DNA of 58,942 nt from an uncultured Clostridia bacterium (GCA_944390965.1 CALXRW010000007.1:1-58942), one strand, 5' to 3'; shown: positions 37,379-46,642, counted from the first letter of the stretch. Numbers and translations are program-made. Notes: a model not told the origin generated them from the letters alone.

Positions 37379-40300
37379 TCAACTTTTCCTTGTTCTCTGC
37401 TCTTCCAATCTCATGGATAGCAATTTGCTAATTCCATTTTCCTCCATGGTAATACCATAAACCGTATCTGCCGCTTCCATTGTTCCTTTTCTATGGGTAA
37501 TTACTAAAAACTGTGTATTTTTTGCAAATTTTTTTAAATAATCACTAAAGCGATAAACATTTACATCATCTAAAGCTGCTTCAATCTCATCTAGTACACA
37601 AAATGGTGCTGGATTTAATTCCAATATTGCAAACAGTATTGCAATTGCTGTAAATGCTTTTTCTCCACCTGATAGTAACATCATATTTTGTAGTTTTTTC
37701 CCTGGTGGTTGTACTTCTATCTCGATTCCACAATTTAAAATATCTTCTTCATCGGCTAGCTTAAGTTCTGCTTTGCCTCCTCCAAATAATTCTGTAAAAG
37801 TTTTGCCAAAGTTTTTATTAATCTTTTTAAATTGCTCCGCAAATTGATTTTTCATGGTATTTGTCATATCCTGAATCATTTTTTTAAGCTTATTTGTGGA
37901 TTCCTCTAAATCAAGTCTTTGTTCACACATGAAGTCATATCTTTCTTTCGTTAGTTTGTATTCTTCAATGGAATCTATATTTACACTTCCTAATTCTTTT
38001 ATAGTATTTCGTAATTGATTTACTTGTTTTATGGTTTCTTGTACATTTTCAGGTTTTTTAAATTCCATGGTAGAATTAGGTGTTAATTCATATTCTTCCC
38101 ACATTTTATTAATGATTTGTTCTAATACCACTTCTACTTTTGATTTCTTTAATTCAGATTTTCCAATTTGATTTTTTAATTCATCTATATCTTCGAGCTT
38201 TTTTGCAATTTCTTGTTCTGTCTGTGCTAATCTTTCATTTTTTTCAATTCTTTTCTGTTTTAATTGTTCTAATTCTTCTTGACTTGTGTCCACTTTTTGC
38301 CTAATTTCTTCTATTTGTTTCTCAATTTCTTTTATTTTTAATTGTAAGTTCTCATTTTCTGCTTCCATTTCTTGGATTTGCTTATTCTTATTTTCTATTC
38401 CCTTTTCCTGTAATGCTTTATCTTGCTCAATACGTGATATCATTTCATCTAAAGATGTTCCACTTTCGTCAAAAGAAGATACTGATATTTTTAAATTTGT
38501 AATTGCAAAATTTAGGTCATCAATATATTTTTGATTTTCTTTATTTTTTTCTGCAAATTCCTGAATTTTCTGATTGTCATTTTCAATTTCTTTCTCTAAT
38601 CCTGCAATTTCAATTCCTAATCTTTGTTTTTGTTCTATTGCTTTTTGTTTTTCTTTTATATTCTCTTCTTGTTCTTGCTTTAGTTTTTCTACCTTGTTTT
38701 CTAATTTGGCAATATTTGCCTCAATACTTTCCATTTTCTGTGTTTCTGTTGCATAGCTAATTTCAAATTCCTGTAGTTTTTTTTCAAATACGTCTACTTC
38801 TTCTAAAAGATTTTGAATGGAGTTTTCAAATTCTTCCTTTTCTTGTGTTAAGGTATTAATTTTTTTCTTTGCCTCTTCTACTTTGATTGTTAATTCTTCT
38901 ATTTCTTGTTTTCTTCCTAAGATATTTACTGTTTTATTAGCAACAGAACCTCCTGTAATTGCTCCAGAAGGATTAATAACGTCTCCTTTTAAAGTCACAA
39001 TTTTAAAGTTATAATTATTTTGTCTTGCTAAGATGACTCCTGTGTCCATATTATCAACAATAACAGTTCTTCCCAATAAATTTAATATAATTTGCTCAAA
39101 TTTTTTATCAACTTTTACTAAATCGGCAGCTATTCCAATTACACCTTGTATGTCGTTTTTTATAAGTCTTTCAATTTTCTTCCCTTTTATTGATGAAACT
39201 GGTAAAAATGTAGCTCTTCCCAGATTTTGTTTTCGTAAATATTCTACTAGTTTTTTCGCATCTTCTTCTGTTTGTGTTACAATGTTTTGTAAACTGTTTC
39301 CTAATGCCATTTCTATTGCTGTTTCATATTCTTTTTTTACCTTCATAATGTCTGCTAAAACACCTAACATTCCTTTTTTTAGCTCTTGGTTTCCTTCACA
39401 AGATTGTAATAGTGATTTTACAGTTTTGCTATATCCTTCTTTTTCTTTTTCAGTTTCCACTAAAAACTTTAATCTTGCTTCATCCATCCTGTTTTGATAC
39501 GCAAGTTTTTGTACAGCATTTTCATATTCTGTTTTCTTTTTTATTCCATCTTCCTTCTGTATTCTCATTTGTTCTAGTTTATCTATTAACTGGCTTCTGT
39601 TTAACTTTACATCATAAAAAGCTTTTACACTTTCTTCTTTTTGAATTCTAGTTTCATCTAGTTCTGAGATGGTAAGTCTTATTTCTTCTTTAAGATTTTT
39701 TTCTCTTTTTTCAAAATTCTCAATACTAGCTTGCTGTGTGCTTACTTGATTTAGTTTTTCGTATTTAACATCTGTATTTTGTTCAACACGTTTTTTCTTT
39801 TCTTCTATTTGCTTTTCGTGTGTAGATAAGGTTTGAGAATAGTTTTCTAATTCTTTTTCTTTTTCTTCTAGCTCTTTCTGAAACTTCTCTTTATTTCGAA
39901 ATAAATTAGTCTTCTTATCTAATTTCTGTTGTTTTTCTTCTTCAAGAATCTGCAGCCTTTCTGTTGCTTCTTGTATTTCTGTTTCAAATCTTGTTTTATT
40001 TGCTTGATTATTTTGAATTTTTTCTTTTGTAATCTGAATTTCAGAATAACATTCTTCTCTTTTTTTGGTACTTGTTAGTCCTATATTTTGTAATTCCTCT
40101 ATCTGACTAAATATCGTATCCATTTCTTCTTTTAATGTATCTTTTAATATTTGTAATTCTGTATTTTTTTGTTGTTCTCCTTCTTTTTGTTCTACCATAA
40201 TATCAATCGTTTTTTGAATATCTTCTAATCTTGTTTTATAATTTTCAATATGATAGAGAAAAAGACCTACTTCTATATCTTTTAATTCGTCTCTTAAATT

Positions 40301-40948
40301 TAAAAATTTCTTCGCCTTTTCAGATTGCTGTTTTAATGGCTCTAATTTATTTTCAATTTCTGCTAGAATATCATTAATTCGCAATAAGTTTAGTTTGGTT
40401 TGTTCTAATTTTTTTTCAGATTCCGCTTTTCTCGTTCTATATTTCACAATTCCAGCTGCTTCTTCAAAAATATGTCTTCTATCTTCTGATTTATTACTTA
40501 AAATTTCATCAATTTTTCCTTGTCCAATAATGGAATAGCCATCTTTTCCAATTCCTGTATCCATAAATAATTCTAATACATCTTTTAGTCTACAAGGAGT
40601 TTTATTAATAAAATATCCACTTTCTCCATTACGATATAATTTTCTTGTTACAATTACTTCTGCATATTCAATTGGTAATTTTCCATCTTGGTTATCAAAT
40701 ACAATAGAAGCTTCTGCAAAGCCTAAGGAATGTCTATTTTGTGTTCCAGCAAAAATAACATCATCAGATTTTGAACCTCTTAATGATTTTAAACTTTGTT
40801 CTCCTAATACCCATCTAATTCCATCTACAATATTACTCTTTCCAGAACCATTTGGTCCTATAACTGTTGTAATACCTGGCATAAATTCTAATACTGTTTT
40901 ATCAGCAAAAGATTTAAAACCTTGTAATTCTAATCTTTTTAAATACAT
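37379..40948 (-). CDS. smc: chromosome segregation protein SMC
   Basis: A large ABC-type coiled-coil ATPase of 1189 residues that condenses and aligns chromosomes with ScpAB. The Walker A (GPNGSGKSN) lies in the N-terminal head, followed by coiled coil, a hinge around residues 520-660 (ATFLPVSSIKGKK), returning coiled coil and the C-terminal head with signature LLSGGEKAFTAIAILFAI and Walker B VLDEIEAALDDVN. ATG at 40948 is chosen because AAGGTGG lies five bases upstream and MYLKRLELQGFKSFADKT is the canonical N-terminus. Terminal residues are intact. Confidence 0.96.
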   Translation of the reverse strand: MYLKRLELQGFKSFADKTVLEFMPGITTVIGPNGSGKSNIVDGIRWVLGEQSLKSLRGSKSDDVIFAGTQNRHSLGFAEASIVFDNQDGKLPIEYAEVIVTRKLYRNGESGYFINKTPCRLKDVLELFMDTGIGKDGYSIIGQGKIDEILSNKSEDRRHIFEEAAGIVKYRTRKAESEKKLEQTKLNLLRINDILAEIENKLEPLKQQSEKAKKFLNLRDELKDIEVGLFLYHIENYKTRLEDIQKTIDIMVEQKEGEQQKNTELQILKDTLKEEMDTIFSQIEELQNIGLTSTKKREECYSEIQITKEKIQNNQANKTRFETEIQEATERLQILEEEKQQKLDKKTNLFRNKEKFQKELEEKEKELENYSQTLSTHEKQIEEKKKRVEQNTDVKYEKLNQVSTQQASIENFEKREKNLKEEIRLTISELDETRIQKEESVKAFYDVKLNRSQLIDKLEQMRIQKEDGIKKKTEYENAVQKLAYQNRMDEARLKFLVETEKEKEGYSKTVKSLLQSCEGNQELKKGMLGVLADIMKVKKEYETAIEMALGNSLQNIVTQTEEDAKKLVEYLRKQNLGRATFLPVSSIKGKKIERLIKNDIQGVIGIAADLVKVDKKFEQIILNLLGRTVIVDNMDTGVILARQNNYNFKIVTLKGDVINPSGAITGGSVANKTVNILGRKQEIEELTIKVEEAKKKINTLTQEKEEFENSIQNLLEEVDVFEKKLQEFEISYATETQKMESIEANIAKLENKVEKLKQEQEENIKEKQKAIEQKQRLGIEIAGLEKEIENDNQKIQEFAEKNKENQKYIDDLNFAITNLKISVSSFDESGTSLDEMISRIEQDKALQEKGIENKNKQIQEMEAENENLQLKIKEIEKQIEEIRQKVDTSQEELEQLKQKRIEKNERLAQTEQEIAKKLEDIDELKNQIGKSELKKSKVEVVLEQIINKMWEEYELTPNSTMEFKKPENVQETIKQVNQLRNTIKELGSVNIDSIEEYKLTKERYDFMCEQRLDLEESTNKLKKMIQDMTNTMKNQFAEQFKKINKNFGKTFTELFGGGKAELKLADEEDILNCGIEIEVQPPGKKLQNMMLLSGGEKAFTAIAILFAILELNPAPFCVLDEIEAALDDVNVYRFSDYLKKFAKNTQFLVITHRKGTMEAADTVYGITMEENGISKLLSMRLEEQRTRKS

Positions 40949-41116
40949 GATAACCACCTTGTATATCATATAACAAAAACAGCAATTAATCAAGTATTTT
41001 CTTCGTGTCATGACTTTTTATAAATTGCAATCATAAATTTCCGGTTTATTATGCACATAATTTTTCCAATATTTAGTTGATACTTTTCTCATTAAATATC
41101 GTTTTATAATCACTAT

Positions 41117-41362
41117 TTATCTTTTCATCCACTTTACTTCTACTTCCATTTTTGTATTTATTTTTCCTTGCAATATTACTTCATCTTTCTTTTTTATATT
41201 TTGCACCATCCAATCTGCCATTTCATCATATCCTTTTATTACAATTACACTTTCATTTTCTAATTTCAATTTTGTTTTGGCTACACTTATCTTGTTCATA
41301 TTGTATAAAAAACTAAAATTAATTTCTTCTATTATTTTTCCTTTTATAAAACATAAATTCAT
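41117..41362 (-). CDS. small protein, possibly OB-fold/SSB-like, 81 aa
   Basis: ATG at 41362 has AAGGATAAGG upstream. The pattern (CFIKGKIIEEINFSFLYN, VIVIKGYDEMADWMVQNIKK, EVILQGKINTKMEVEVKWM) resembles a minimal single-strand-binding/OB protein, by general impression only. The open frame continues upstream without a start to about 41510, with a Lys/Arg-rich sequence, almost reaching the DGR template repeat. It is not recognisable as reverse transcriptase. Confidence 0.5.
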   Translation of the reverse strand: MNLCFIKGKIIEEINFSFLYNMNKISVAKTKLKLENESVIVIKGYDEMADWMVQNIKKKDEVILQGKINTKMEVEVKWMKR

Positions 41363-41525
41363 TTTCCTTATCCTTTTCGCAAAAGCAAATATGTTCGTTC
41401 TTCTACTTACATTTGCTTTTGCTGATTCTTTTTTACGTAATTTTCTTACGAGGGAAACCGTTTCTTTACTATCTAATACTTTACTGAACCTATTCCTTAA
41501 AATAGGCTATCTGAATAGATATTAG

Positions 41526-41663
41526 AGTGTGGTGCGGGACGAATTGTTGTTGTTGCTATTGGTCGGATTGTTGTTGTTGCGGTTACTTGCTGGGTTGAAA
41601 TTGCCATTGTTCGCATTGTTGTAATTACTGCCTCGATTCGCTCGATTGTTGGTCGAATTCGCT
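41526..41663 (-). other. DGR template repeat (TR)
   Basis: The minus strand is a non-coding repeat packed with AAC/AAT triplets (conceptually ANSTNNRANRGSNYNNANNG and then N-rich to RTTL-stop). It aligns without gaps over 138 bp to the 3' end of the display gene (42462-42599). Of 30 differences, 24 fall at template adenines (24 of 55 A; 6 of 83 other bases, all six C/T transitions). This adenine-specific asymmetry is the hallmark of DGR mutagenic retrohoming. CGGGACGAA near its low-coordinate end is shared and may be the homing-initiation side. No reverse transcriptase gene lies nearby. Confidence 0.95.
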
Positions 41664-41685
41664 TTTTAACGGTTCCCCATAATTT

Positions 41686-42225
41686 TTAGTCTATTCCAAA
41701 TACCTTTTGTGTAAAATGATATACATTTGCCATTTTTATATATCCTAATATCATTAGAAAAATATTTACTTCAAAAAGTTCTCCATGTTTTGAAATCATT
41801 TTTAAATTTTCCTTCCAGCCCACTTGTGCTTGAAGTCCTGGGGCTGTTTCAAATCTTATTGTTGCCTTTTTTATTTGTTCTTCTTTATGTTTTTGAACAA
41901 AATCTGCAACTAGCGAATATGAACCTGTATACCCATCTTTTTGGATAAACTTAAATATTGCCATACTCGTACATCCTATTTCTGATTTAGATATTATTGT
42001 TTCTTTAAATTTATCTAATTTAGATTTTTTCAAATTTTTTCTTTTCTTTTTAGGTTCATATCCTTCTAAATATCTCTTTACAGTTCTAGGATCGCATCCC
42101 ATAATTCTCGCCATTGCTGCTTTACTCATAGTTTCTTTTTCACCTCCTCTCAAGAATATATTAATTTCATTAAGTACATCTTGTCTCATAATGTCACCTT
42201 TCCTTTCTGTTGAGACAATTAGCAT
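41686..42225 (-). pseudogene. truncated IS21-type transposase (IstA N-terminal fragment)
   Basis: 179 codons matching the start of IstA: an HTH (SKAAMARIMGCDPRTVKRYL), a KxxKLDKFKETI linker and the beginning of the integrase domain (APGLQAQVGWKENLKM). It ends in VFGID-stop where the DDE catalytic core should continue. istB and terminal repeats are absent. The fragment sits between the DGR template and the target gene, so an IS insertion and deletion may have removed DGR accessory genes from this spot. Confidence 0.8.
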
Positions 42226-42286
42226 CAGTTACATATACTAATTGATGTACTTATATTTTACCAATTCTTACCTATTAAGGCAAAAG

Positions 42287-42312
42287 AAAAAATGTAGGTT
42301 TTCCTACATTTT
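42287..42312 (-). terminator. hairpin terminator after the DGR target gene
   Basis: AAAAATGTAGG / CCTACATTTTT around a four-base loop, with T-runs on both sides. It lies 140 bp after the display gene stop. Confidence 0.8.
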
Positions 42313-42451
42313 TATGTTGGAAAAAAACTACATTTTTATTATCTCATAAACAACCTTTCGCGTACTTCGTTCGCGAAATGCTTTTGTTCTATTTAATTTA
42401 TAAACCCTACTTCCAGCCAATTTCTACTGCATCGCTACCAGCGTTTCAGCG

Positions 42452-43721
42452 TTACAAGTAAAGTGTGGAACGGGACGAAGCGTAGTCGTAGCTAGAGGTC
42501 GGATAGCTAAGGCGACGATAGCTTGCTGGGTAGAAATTGCCATTGTTCGCACTGCTGTAGCTACTGCCTCGAGTCGCTCGATCGTCGGTCGAAGACGCTT
42601 CAGCTGTCCATTCATAATGATTACCTTCAAGGTCGTAGATATTATTCATGCAGTCTAATTCATTCTTTCCTGATAATGCATGTGTTATTGTTAAGTTTCT
42701 ATCACTATGTCCAACTTGTGCTGGTTCACCTATAAATTTTATTACTTGATCATACTGGCATCCCCATATCATTTGTTTATTTGCACCGCTGTTTTTTATT
42801 GTATTATACAAACCATACCATTTAGTTGCACCCAAATATGCTGTTGCTCCACTACCTCCTCCAGTAGCTGCTGCTGTTAATACTGGCTGACCTTTTTTAC
42901 TACTTCCTCCTTCTCCTACTTCATATCTACTTATATAAAATCCTCCGTTTTTTGCTACACTTTTTGCCATTGCAGTAAAGTCACTTTTTAATTGGTCAAT
43001 TGTTAAACCATTATCAGCATCATAACTTACAGTATTTGGTTCATGGTAACCACTACCTGCAGTATATGTCTGGTCTCTTTTCGTAAAGTCCATAATATAG
43101 GAATATGGATTACTTCCTGTTCGTGAACTAGTATACAATCTTCCTACTAGCTCAGTAGCTGTCAATGGGTGGGTTTGGCATGTTAATGTATTTGCTTCTT
43201 CATTATATAACAAATCACATACACTTGTTCCACTATTATTTTTACACATCACCATATCATCTATATCATTTACTGGTATCCATACATATTGATTTACTGT
43301 TTCTTGTAAATTTGTTGTGCTTCCTCCTATTGTGATTGTACTTTGGTTTGTACCGTCTGCCTCATCTTCTTTCCAATTTACTGTTGCTCCTTCTGGTATC
43401 TCATATATTACTAATCCTTCTTCTTCTGAATCTTCACTACTTATTTGTGAGGCTGTATATCCACTTGGAATAGGCACGTCTCCGTTCTTCTCCAGTCCCT
43501 AAGTTATTCATATAATTTTCTATTTCTCCTAACATCTCTTGCTCTTCTCTTTGGCTATTTTCATAATCTCCTACTGCTTCTTTTGTTTTATTGATAATAC
43601 CGTCATTATCTAATACAATATTTAATGTTACTCCTGCTAATATAATTAACACGATTATTGTTACTACCAATGCGACTAGGGTGATTCCTTTTTCTTCTCT
43701 TCTTCTTTCTTGTTTTTTCAT
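42452..43721 (-). CDS. DGR-diversified display protein (paralogue 2), CGG +1 frameshift
   Basis: Two frames join at GAA CGG AGA (CGG 43484-43482). The 5' frame encodes a prepilin-like anchor (EKGITLVALVVTIIVLIILA) plus a short helix. Skipping the C gives GEEGDVPIPSGYTASQ, matching the linker of the paralogues (EDYVTSR, EGYVASS). The 3' frame is the FGE/C-type-lectin-like domain (QYVWIPVNDIDDM, NGGFYISRYEVG, WGCQYDQVIKF, YDLEGNHYEWT) and ends in the variable region. With the skip it is 422 residues. Prepilin-like anchoring suggests surface display; the ligand is unknown. It is the only paralogue whose 3' end is directly alignable to the template. Confidence 0.9.
42462..42599 (-). other. DGR variable region (VR)
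   Basis: The last 46 codons or so of paralogue 2, gap-free with the template repeat. Template Asn codons are replaced by Ser, Asp, Thr, Tyr, Arg, Leu and Ala codons, while flanking codons (RG, PAS, SSR) are kept. Third codon positions (C/T) stay pyrimidine, as expected when only A is mutated in AAY codons, which also prevents stop codons. Confidence 0.95.
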
Positions 43722-43745
43722 CTTCTCTTTTTCCTCCGTTTCTTT

Positions 43746-44055
43746 CTGGGTTCGTCAAGACGAACCCCTACATTTTAAGCAATTCCTTTGTAGCACGGGC
43801 GATTAAAATCGCCCCTACATTTTTTTGGGTAATTTCTTCGTAGGACGGGTCGCCGTGGGTGGCGACACCCTACGTGTATCATTAATTATTCACTATTCAT
43901 TTTTCATTATTCATTAATTAGTATAGACTCCCTCCGGTGCTTCGCACCATCTCCCTTTGGTAAGGGAGACAAGTTTTACTGCATTTTTTAATTTTCCTCT
44001 ATTCTTGGCTCCCTTAAATAAGGGAGCTGTCGCATTTATGCGACTGTAGGTTCTT
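43746..44055. repeat. cluster of three REP palindromes and a second repeat family
   Basis: REPs: 43748-43767 (GGGTTCGTCAAGACGAACCC), 43797-43820 (GGGCGATTAAAATCGCCC, CTACAT) and 43846-43872 (GC-rich GGGTCGCC variant). These are followed by mirrored ATTATTCACTATTCAT tails. At 43927-44047 a different element has CTCCCTCCGGTGCTTCGCAC and AGGGAGCTGTCGCATTTATG blocks, resembling GC-richer intergenic repeats common in gut Firmicutes. No gene in 43722-44379. Confidence 0.75.
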
Positions 44056-44316
44056 ACAAAACTCTATTTTACATAGTTTTCCCTTTTTCTTCTTTCTTTA
44101 TTCACACCCTATTCTTTTGTCAAGGTACTTACTATGTTTCAATCGTTTTGTTTCTTTTGAACATTTCTACATGCATTTTTTCATTCTTATTTCTTTACAT
44201 GTCGTCTTTGTTCTTTTTTATCTTATATGATTTCTTCTCCCTTTGTCAATACCTTTTTCAAAACCGGTAATTTAATTTTACCATTTCTAGTGTCATGACT
44301 TTTTATTTCAACTATC

Positions 44317-44345
44317 TTGACCATTTTTTTATTGCATGCTAAAAT
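44317..44345 (+). promoter_or_regulatory. sigma70-type promoter of the HD-GYP gene
   Basis: TTGACC (44317-44322), 17 bp, TAAAAT (44340-44345). The ribosome site AAAGGAGA and ATG at 44380 follow about 25 bp later. Confidence 0.7.
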
Positions 44346-44379
44346 GAAATTAGACTTTCTATTTGAAAGGAGATTACAA

Positions 44380-45307
44380 ATGAAAGAAGTATTTGATTTT
44401 TATAGTCCAACCTCTTTAAAGTCCTATAACTTAGATGAAACTATGAGATATCAATTGAATATGTTAGATACTTTAGATGTTTTTACCAGAAAACATTCAG
44501 AGCATGTTGCTAATATTACTTGCAGATTATGTGAATATTTACATCTAAAAAAATCTTTTACGATTTATGCTACGATGTGTGCTTATTTACATGATATTGG
44601 AAAACTCTTTATTCCGTCATCTATTCTTCAAAAACCTGCTAAATTAACAGACGAAGAATATGAAATTATGAAAAAACACACAACAATTGGATATGAAATG
44701 TGCATGAAGGATAGAAAATTACAACCTTATGCAGCAGGACCTCTATATCACCATGAAGCTTTGAATGGAACTGGATATCCTCAACGGTTTAAAAGGAAGT
44801 GAAATTCCTCTTGTTGGACAAATCATTCGTGTAGCAGATGAATACGATGCTATTGTAAGTAAAAGGCAATATAAATCCCACATTGGAATTTCAGACACAT
44901 TAAAAATTATTATAGAAAATACAAATCCTGTTTCTACTCTTGGAGACATTGTTCAAAATGCTAAAGTGGGAAAAAATAACAAAACTGTTGTAAAAGCTTT
45001 ACTAAAAGTAGTAAGAGATGATACGGAATTTGAAATAGCCTGTATTTACGATTATATGGAACATATTCAAAAAGAAATAAAACGTTTAAAAGAAGTAGAT
45101 GTTTATCATAATAAAATGTTAAAACAAAAAAAAGAAAAAGATAAAGAAGCTTATTTAGAAACAATTAAATTTATGCTCGTTGGGCAAGAAACTCCTGAAA
45201 ATTATAAATCTATTTTACAAGATTGGGAAACTGCCTATGAAAGGCAAGAAAAAAGAATAGATGATTTATATAATGAAATTAAGGAAATAAAAAAGCTAAG
45301 AGTTTAA
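44380..45307 (+). CDS. HD-GYP-type phosphohydrolase, CGG +1 frameshift
   Basis: The HD domain carries H..HVANIT, YLHDIGKLFIPSSIL and, across the frameshift, HHEALNGTGYP then GLKGSEIPLVGQIIRVADEYDA, i.e. the GYP and ADxYDA motifs of HD-GYP proteins (cyclic-di-nucleotide or related phosphodiesterases). The break is CAA CGG TTT (44785-44787): zero frame stops four codons later, and skipping C44785 restores the motif exactly. With the skip it is 308 residues, with a coiled-coil C-terminus. This is the one plus-strand case, so the signature is not tied to one strand. Substrate not known. Confidence 0.88.
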
Positions 45308-45320
45308 TTCTTAGCTTTTT
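45289..45320. terminator. bidirectional terminator
   Basis: AAAAAGCTAAGA / TCTTAGCTTTTT flank GTTTAAT. It ends the plus-strand HD-GYP gene, and its T-run overlaps the recoded stop of the convergent mazF gene. Confidence 0.85.
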
Positions 45321-45670
45321 ATTCATCCAGACCAAAACTAACTCCGGATAGCATTATTTATTTTATTCATAATTCGATTATCATCAATATGACCAATTTT
45401 TTCTTTTAATCTACTTTTATCTATAGTTCTAATTTGTTCTGTTAATACAACAGAATCTGCTTTTAATCCAAATGTGTCTGAGCCAATTTCAATATGTGTA
45501 GGTAATTTGTTTTTATTCATTTGAGAAGTAATAGCAGCTGCAATTACTGTTGGACTATATTTATTCCCTGTATCATTTTGTACAATTAAAACTGGTCTAA
45601 TTCCCCCCTGTTCTGAACCAACTACCGGACTTAAGTCTGCATAAAACATATCTCCTCTTCTTATTATCAT
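45319..45670 (-). CDS. ndoA: endoribonuclease toxin MazF/NdoA, CGG +1 frameshift near the end
   Basis: An mRNA interferase of the PemK/MazF family: [37 protein letters not shown] and [12 protein letters not shown] are all present. The zero frame ends in NNAIRS-stop, six residues short. At ATC CGG AGT (CGG 45346-45344), skipping the C gives [12 protein letters not shown], which matches the family's hydrophobic C-terminus (ALQISLxLI type) and gives 116 residues, the typical length. ATG at 45670 is eight bases after AGGAG. No antitoxin gene is adjacent. Confidence 0.88.
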
Positions 45671-45760
45671 ATCTATCACTCCTGCTAAGTTTCCATTTTT
45701 GTTTGATATTCTAATATATTTTAAATTTTATCGAGATGAAAAATAGTAAGCAGATTTTTG

Positions 45761-46357
45761 CTATTGAATTTTTATCTCATTATATAATATGTAAACTATT
45801 GTATTTTGTGTCGAATCTTGTACTTCTAATTTCGTTGGTTTTTTTGTTGCTTTATCTATATATAGTCTTTTACAGTTATGGTATTTATTTCCTGGATTTT
45901 TTATTTCTAAAATAATCTCTTTTTCATTTTCCATTTCTTTTTGATTTGAGGTTGTTTTATATTCTTTTATAAAACTGCTTAAAAACAATGTATTGTTTTG
46001 GATATAGGGATAATTTTGGTATAATTTTGAGAGGTTTAATTTAGTATTCTCAATTTTTAATTCATTCTTTTCATATTGAATTATAACTCCTTTTATGTGT
46101 TCTGGCTCTAAAATTTCTTGTTTTGCTTTTTCAAAATTTACTTCTTGTTTTGCTAGGTATTTATTTTCATTTTTATTACTTTTTATTATGATTTCTACCT
46201 CAGCCTCATAAGATTTCATATTTAAAATATATTCTTGTATCGATGAACTATTAATAGTATTTCCGAAATTTTCTGTTTTATAATCTTTTTTTAAGAAAAA
46301 CATAAAAGTAGCAATAATTGCTATCATAAAAATACCAATAATTAATATTCTTTTCAC
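45761..46357 (-). CDS. membrane-anchored LolA/GerS-like protein
   Basis: 198 residues. GTG at 46357 is chosen because GGAGG lies five bases upstream. An N-terminal membrane helix (RILIIGIFMIAIIATFMFFL) without lipobox is followed by a beta-rich domain with MKSYEAEVEIIIKSNKNE, reminiscent of LolA-like lipoprotein carriers such as clostridial GerS. The resemblance is structural in flavour, not a firm family match. It lies upstream of mazF on the same strand. Confidence 0.55.
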   Translation of the reverse strand: MKRILIIGIFMIAIIATFMFFLKKDYKTENFGNTINSSSIQEYILNMKSYEAEVEIIIKSNKNENKYLAKQEVNFEKAKQEILEPEHIKGVIIQYEKNELKIENTKLNLSKLYQNYPYIQNNTLFLSSFIKEYKTTSNQKEMENEKEIILEIKNPGNKYHNCKRLYIDKATKKPTKLEVQDSTQNTIVYILYNEIKIQ

Positions 46358-46525
46358 ACAAACCTCCATAATTAAGGACAAATCTAGCTTTGCTTGACCT
46401 TTTCTTTACTTTTTAATATTTGTTACATTAATTTAAGGTCTAGCAAGAAGCGTATAAGATTTTTCGGTGCATCTATATTTTTTACTTTATAGAAAATGCA
46501 ATTTCTTTTGAAAATAAAAATTCAT

Positions 46526-46642
46526 ATATATCCAGCCCATGAACTTATATTTTGAAATAAAAGCTCGAACAGCCTGCTGCTGCCGGATTACTCCTTGAAC
46601 CTTGAGAGTTTTATGAAAAAATATAAGTTCATGGGTTGGATA
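46526..46642. ncRNA. structured element copy C (unassigned RNA or mobile hairpin)
   Basis: Stem arms ATCCAGCCCATGAACTTATA and TATAAGTTCATGGGTTGGAT enclose the conserved interior (AAAAGCTCGAACAG, CTGCTGCCGGATTACTCC, TTGAACCTTGAGAGTTTT). Right-flank homology with copy B continues to about 46710 and includes the small palindrome GAAACTTTGAAGTTTC. It occupies the 375-bp gap between the GerS-like gene and dus, where no gene is seen. Confidence 0.65.

Noticed and set aside
38286-39651. Plus-strand frames inside smc
   Set aside because: Shadows of the coiled-coil coding sequence; no ribosome sites and no recognisable domains.
41117-41510. Upstream-extended frame next to the template as a DGR reverse transcriptase remnant
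   Set aside because: The translated sequence is Lys/Arg-rich but shows no reverse transcriptase motif (no xxDD box or SQ motif), and it runs in frame into a small OB-like protein.
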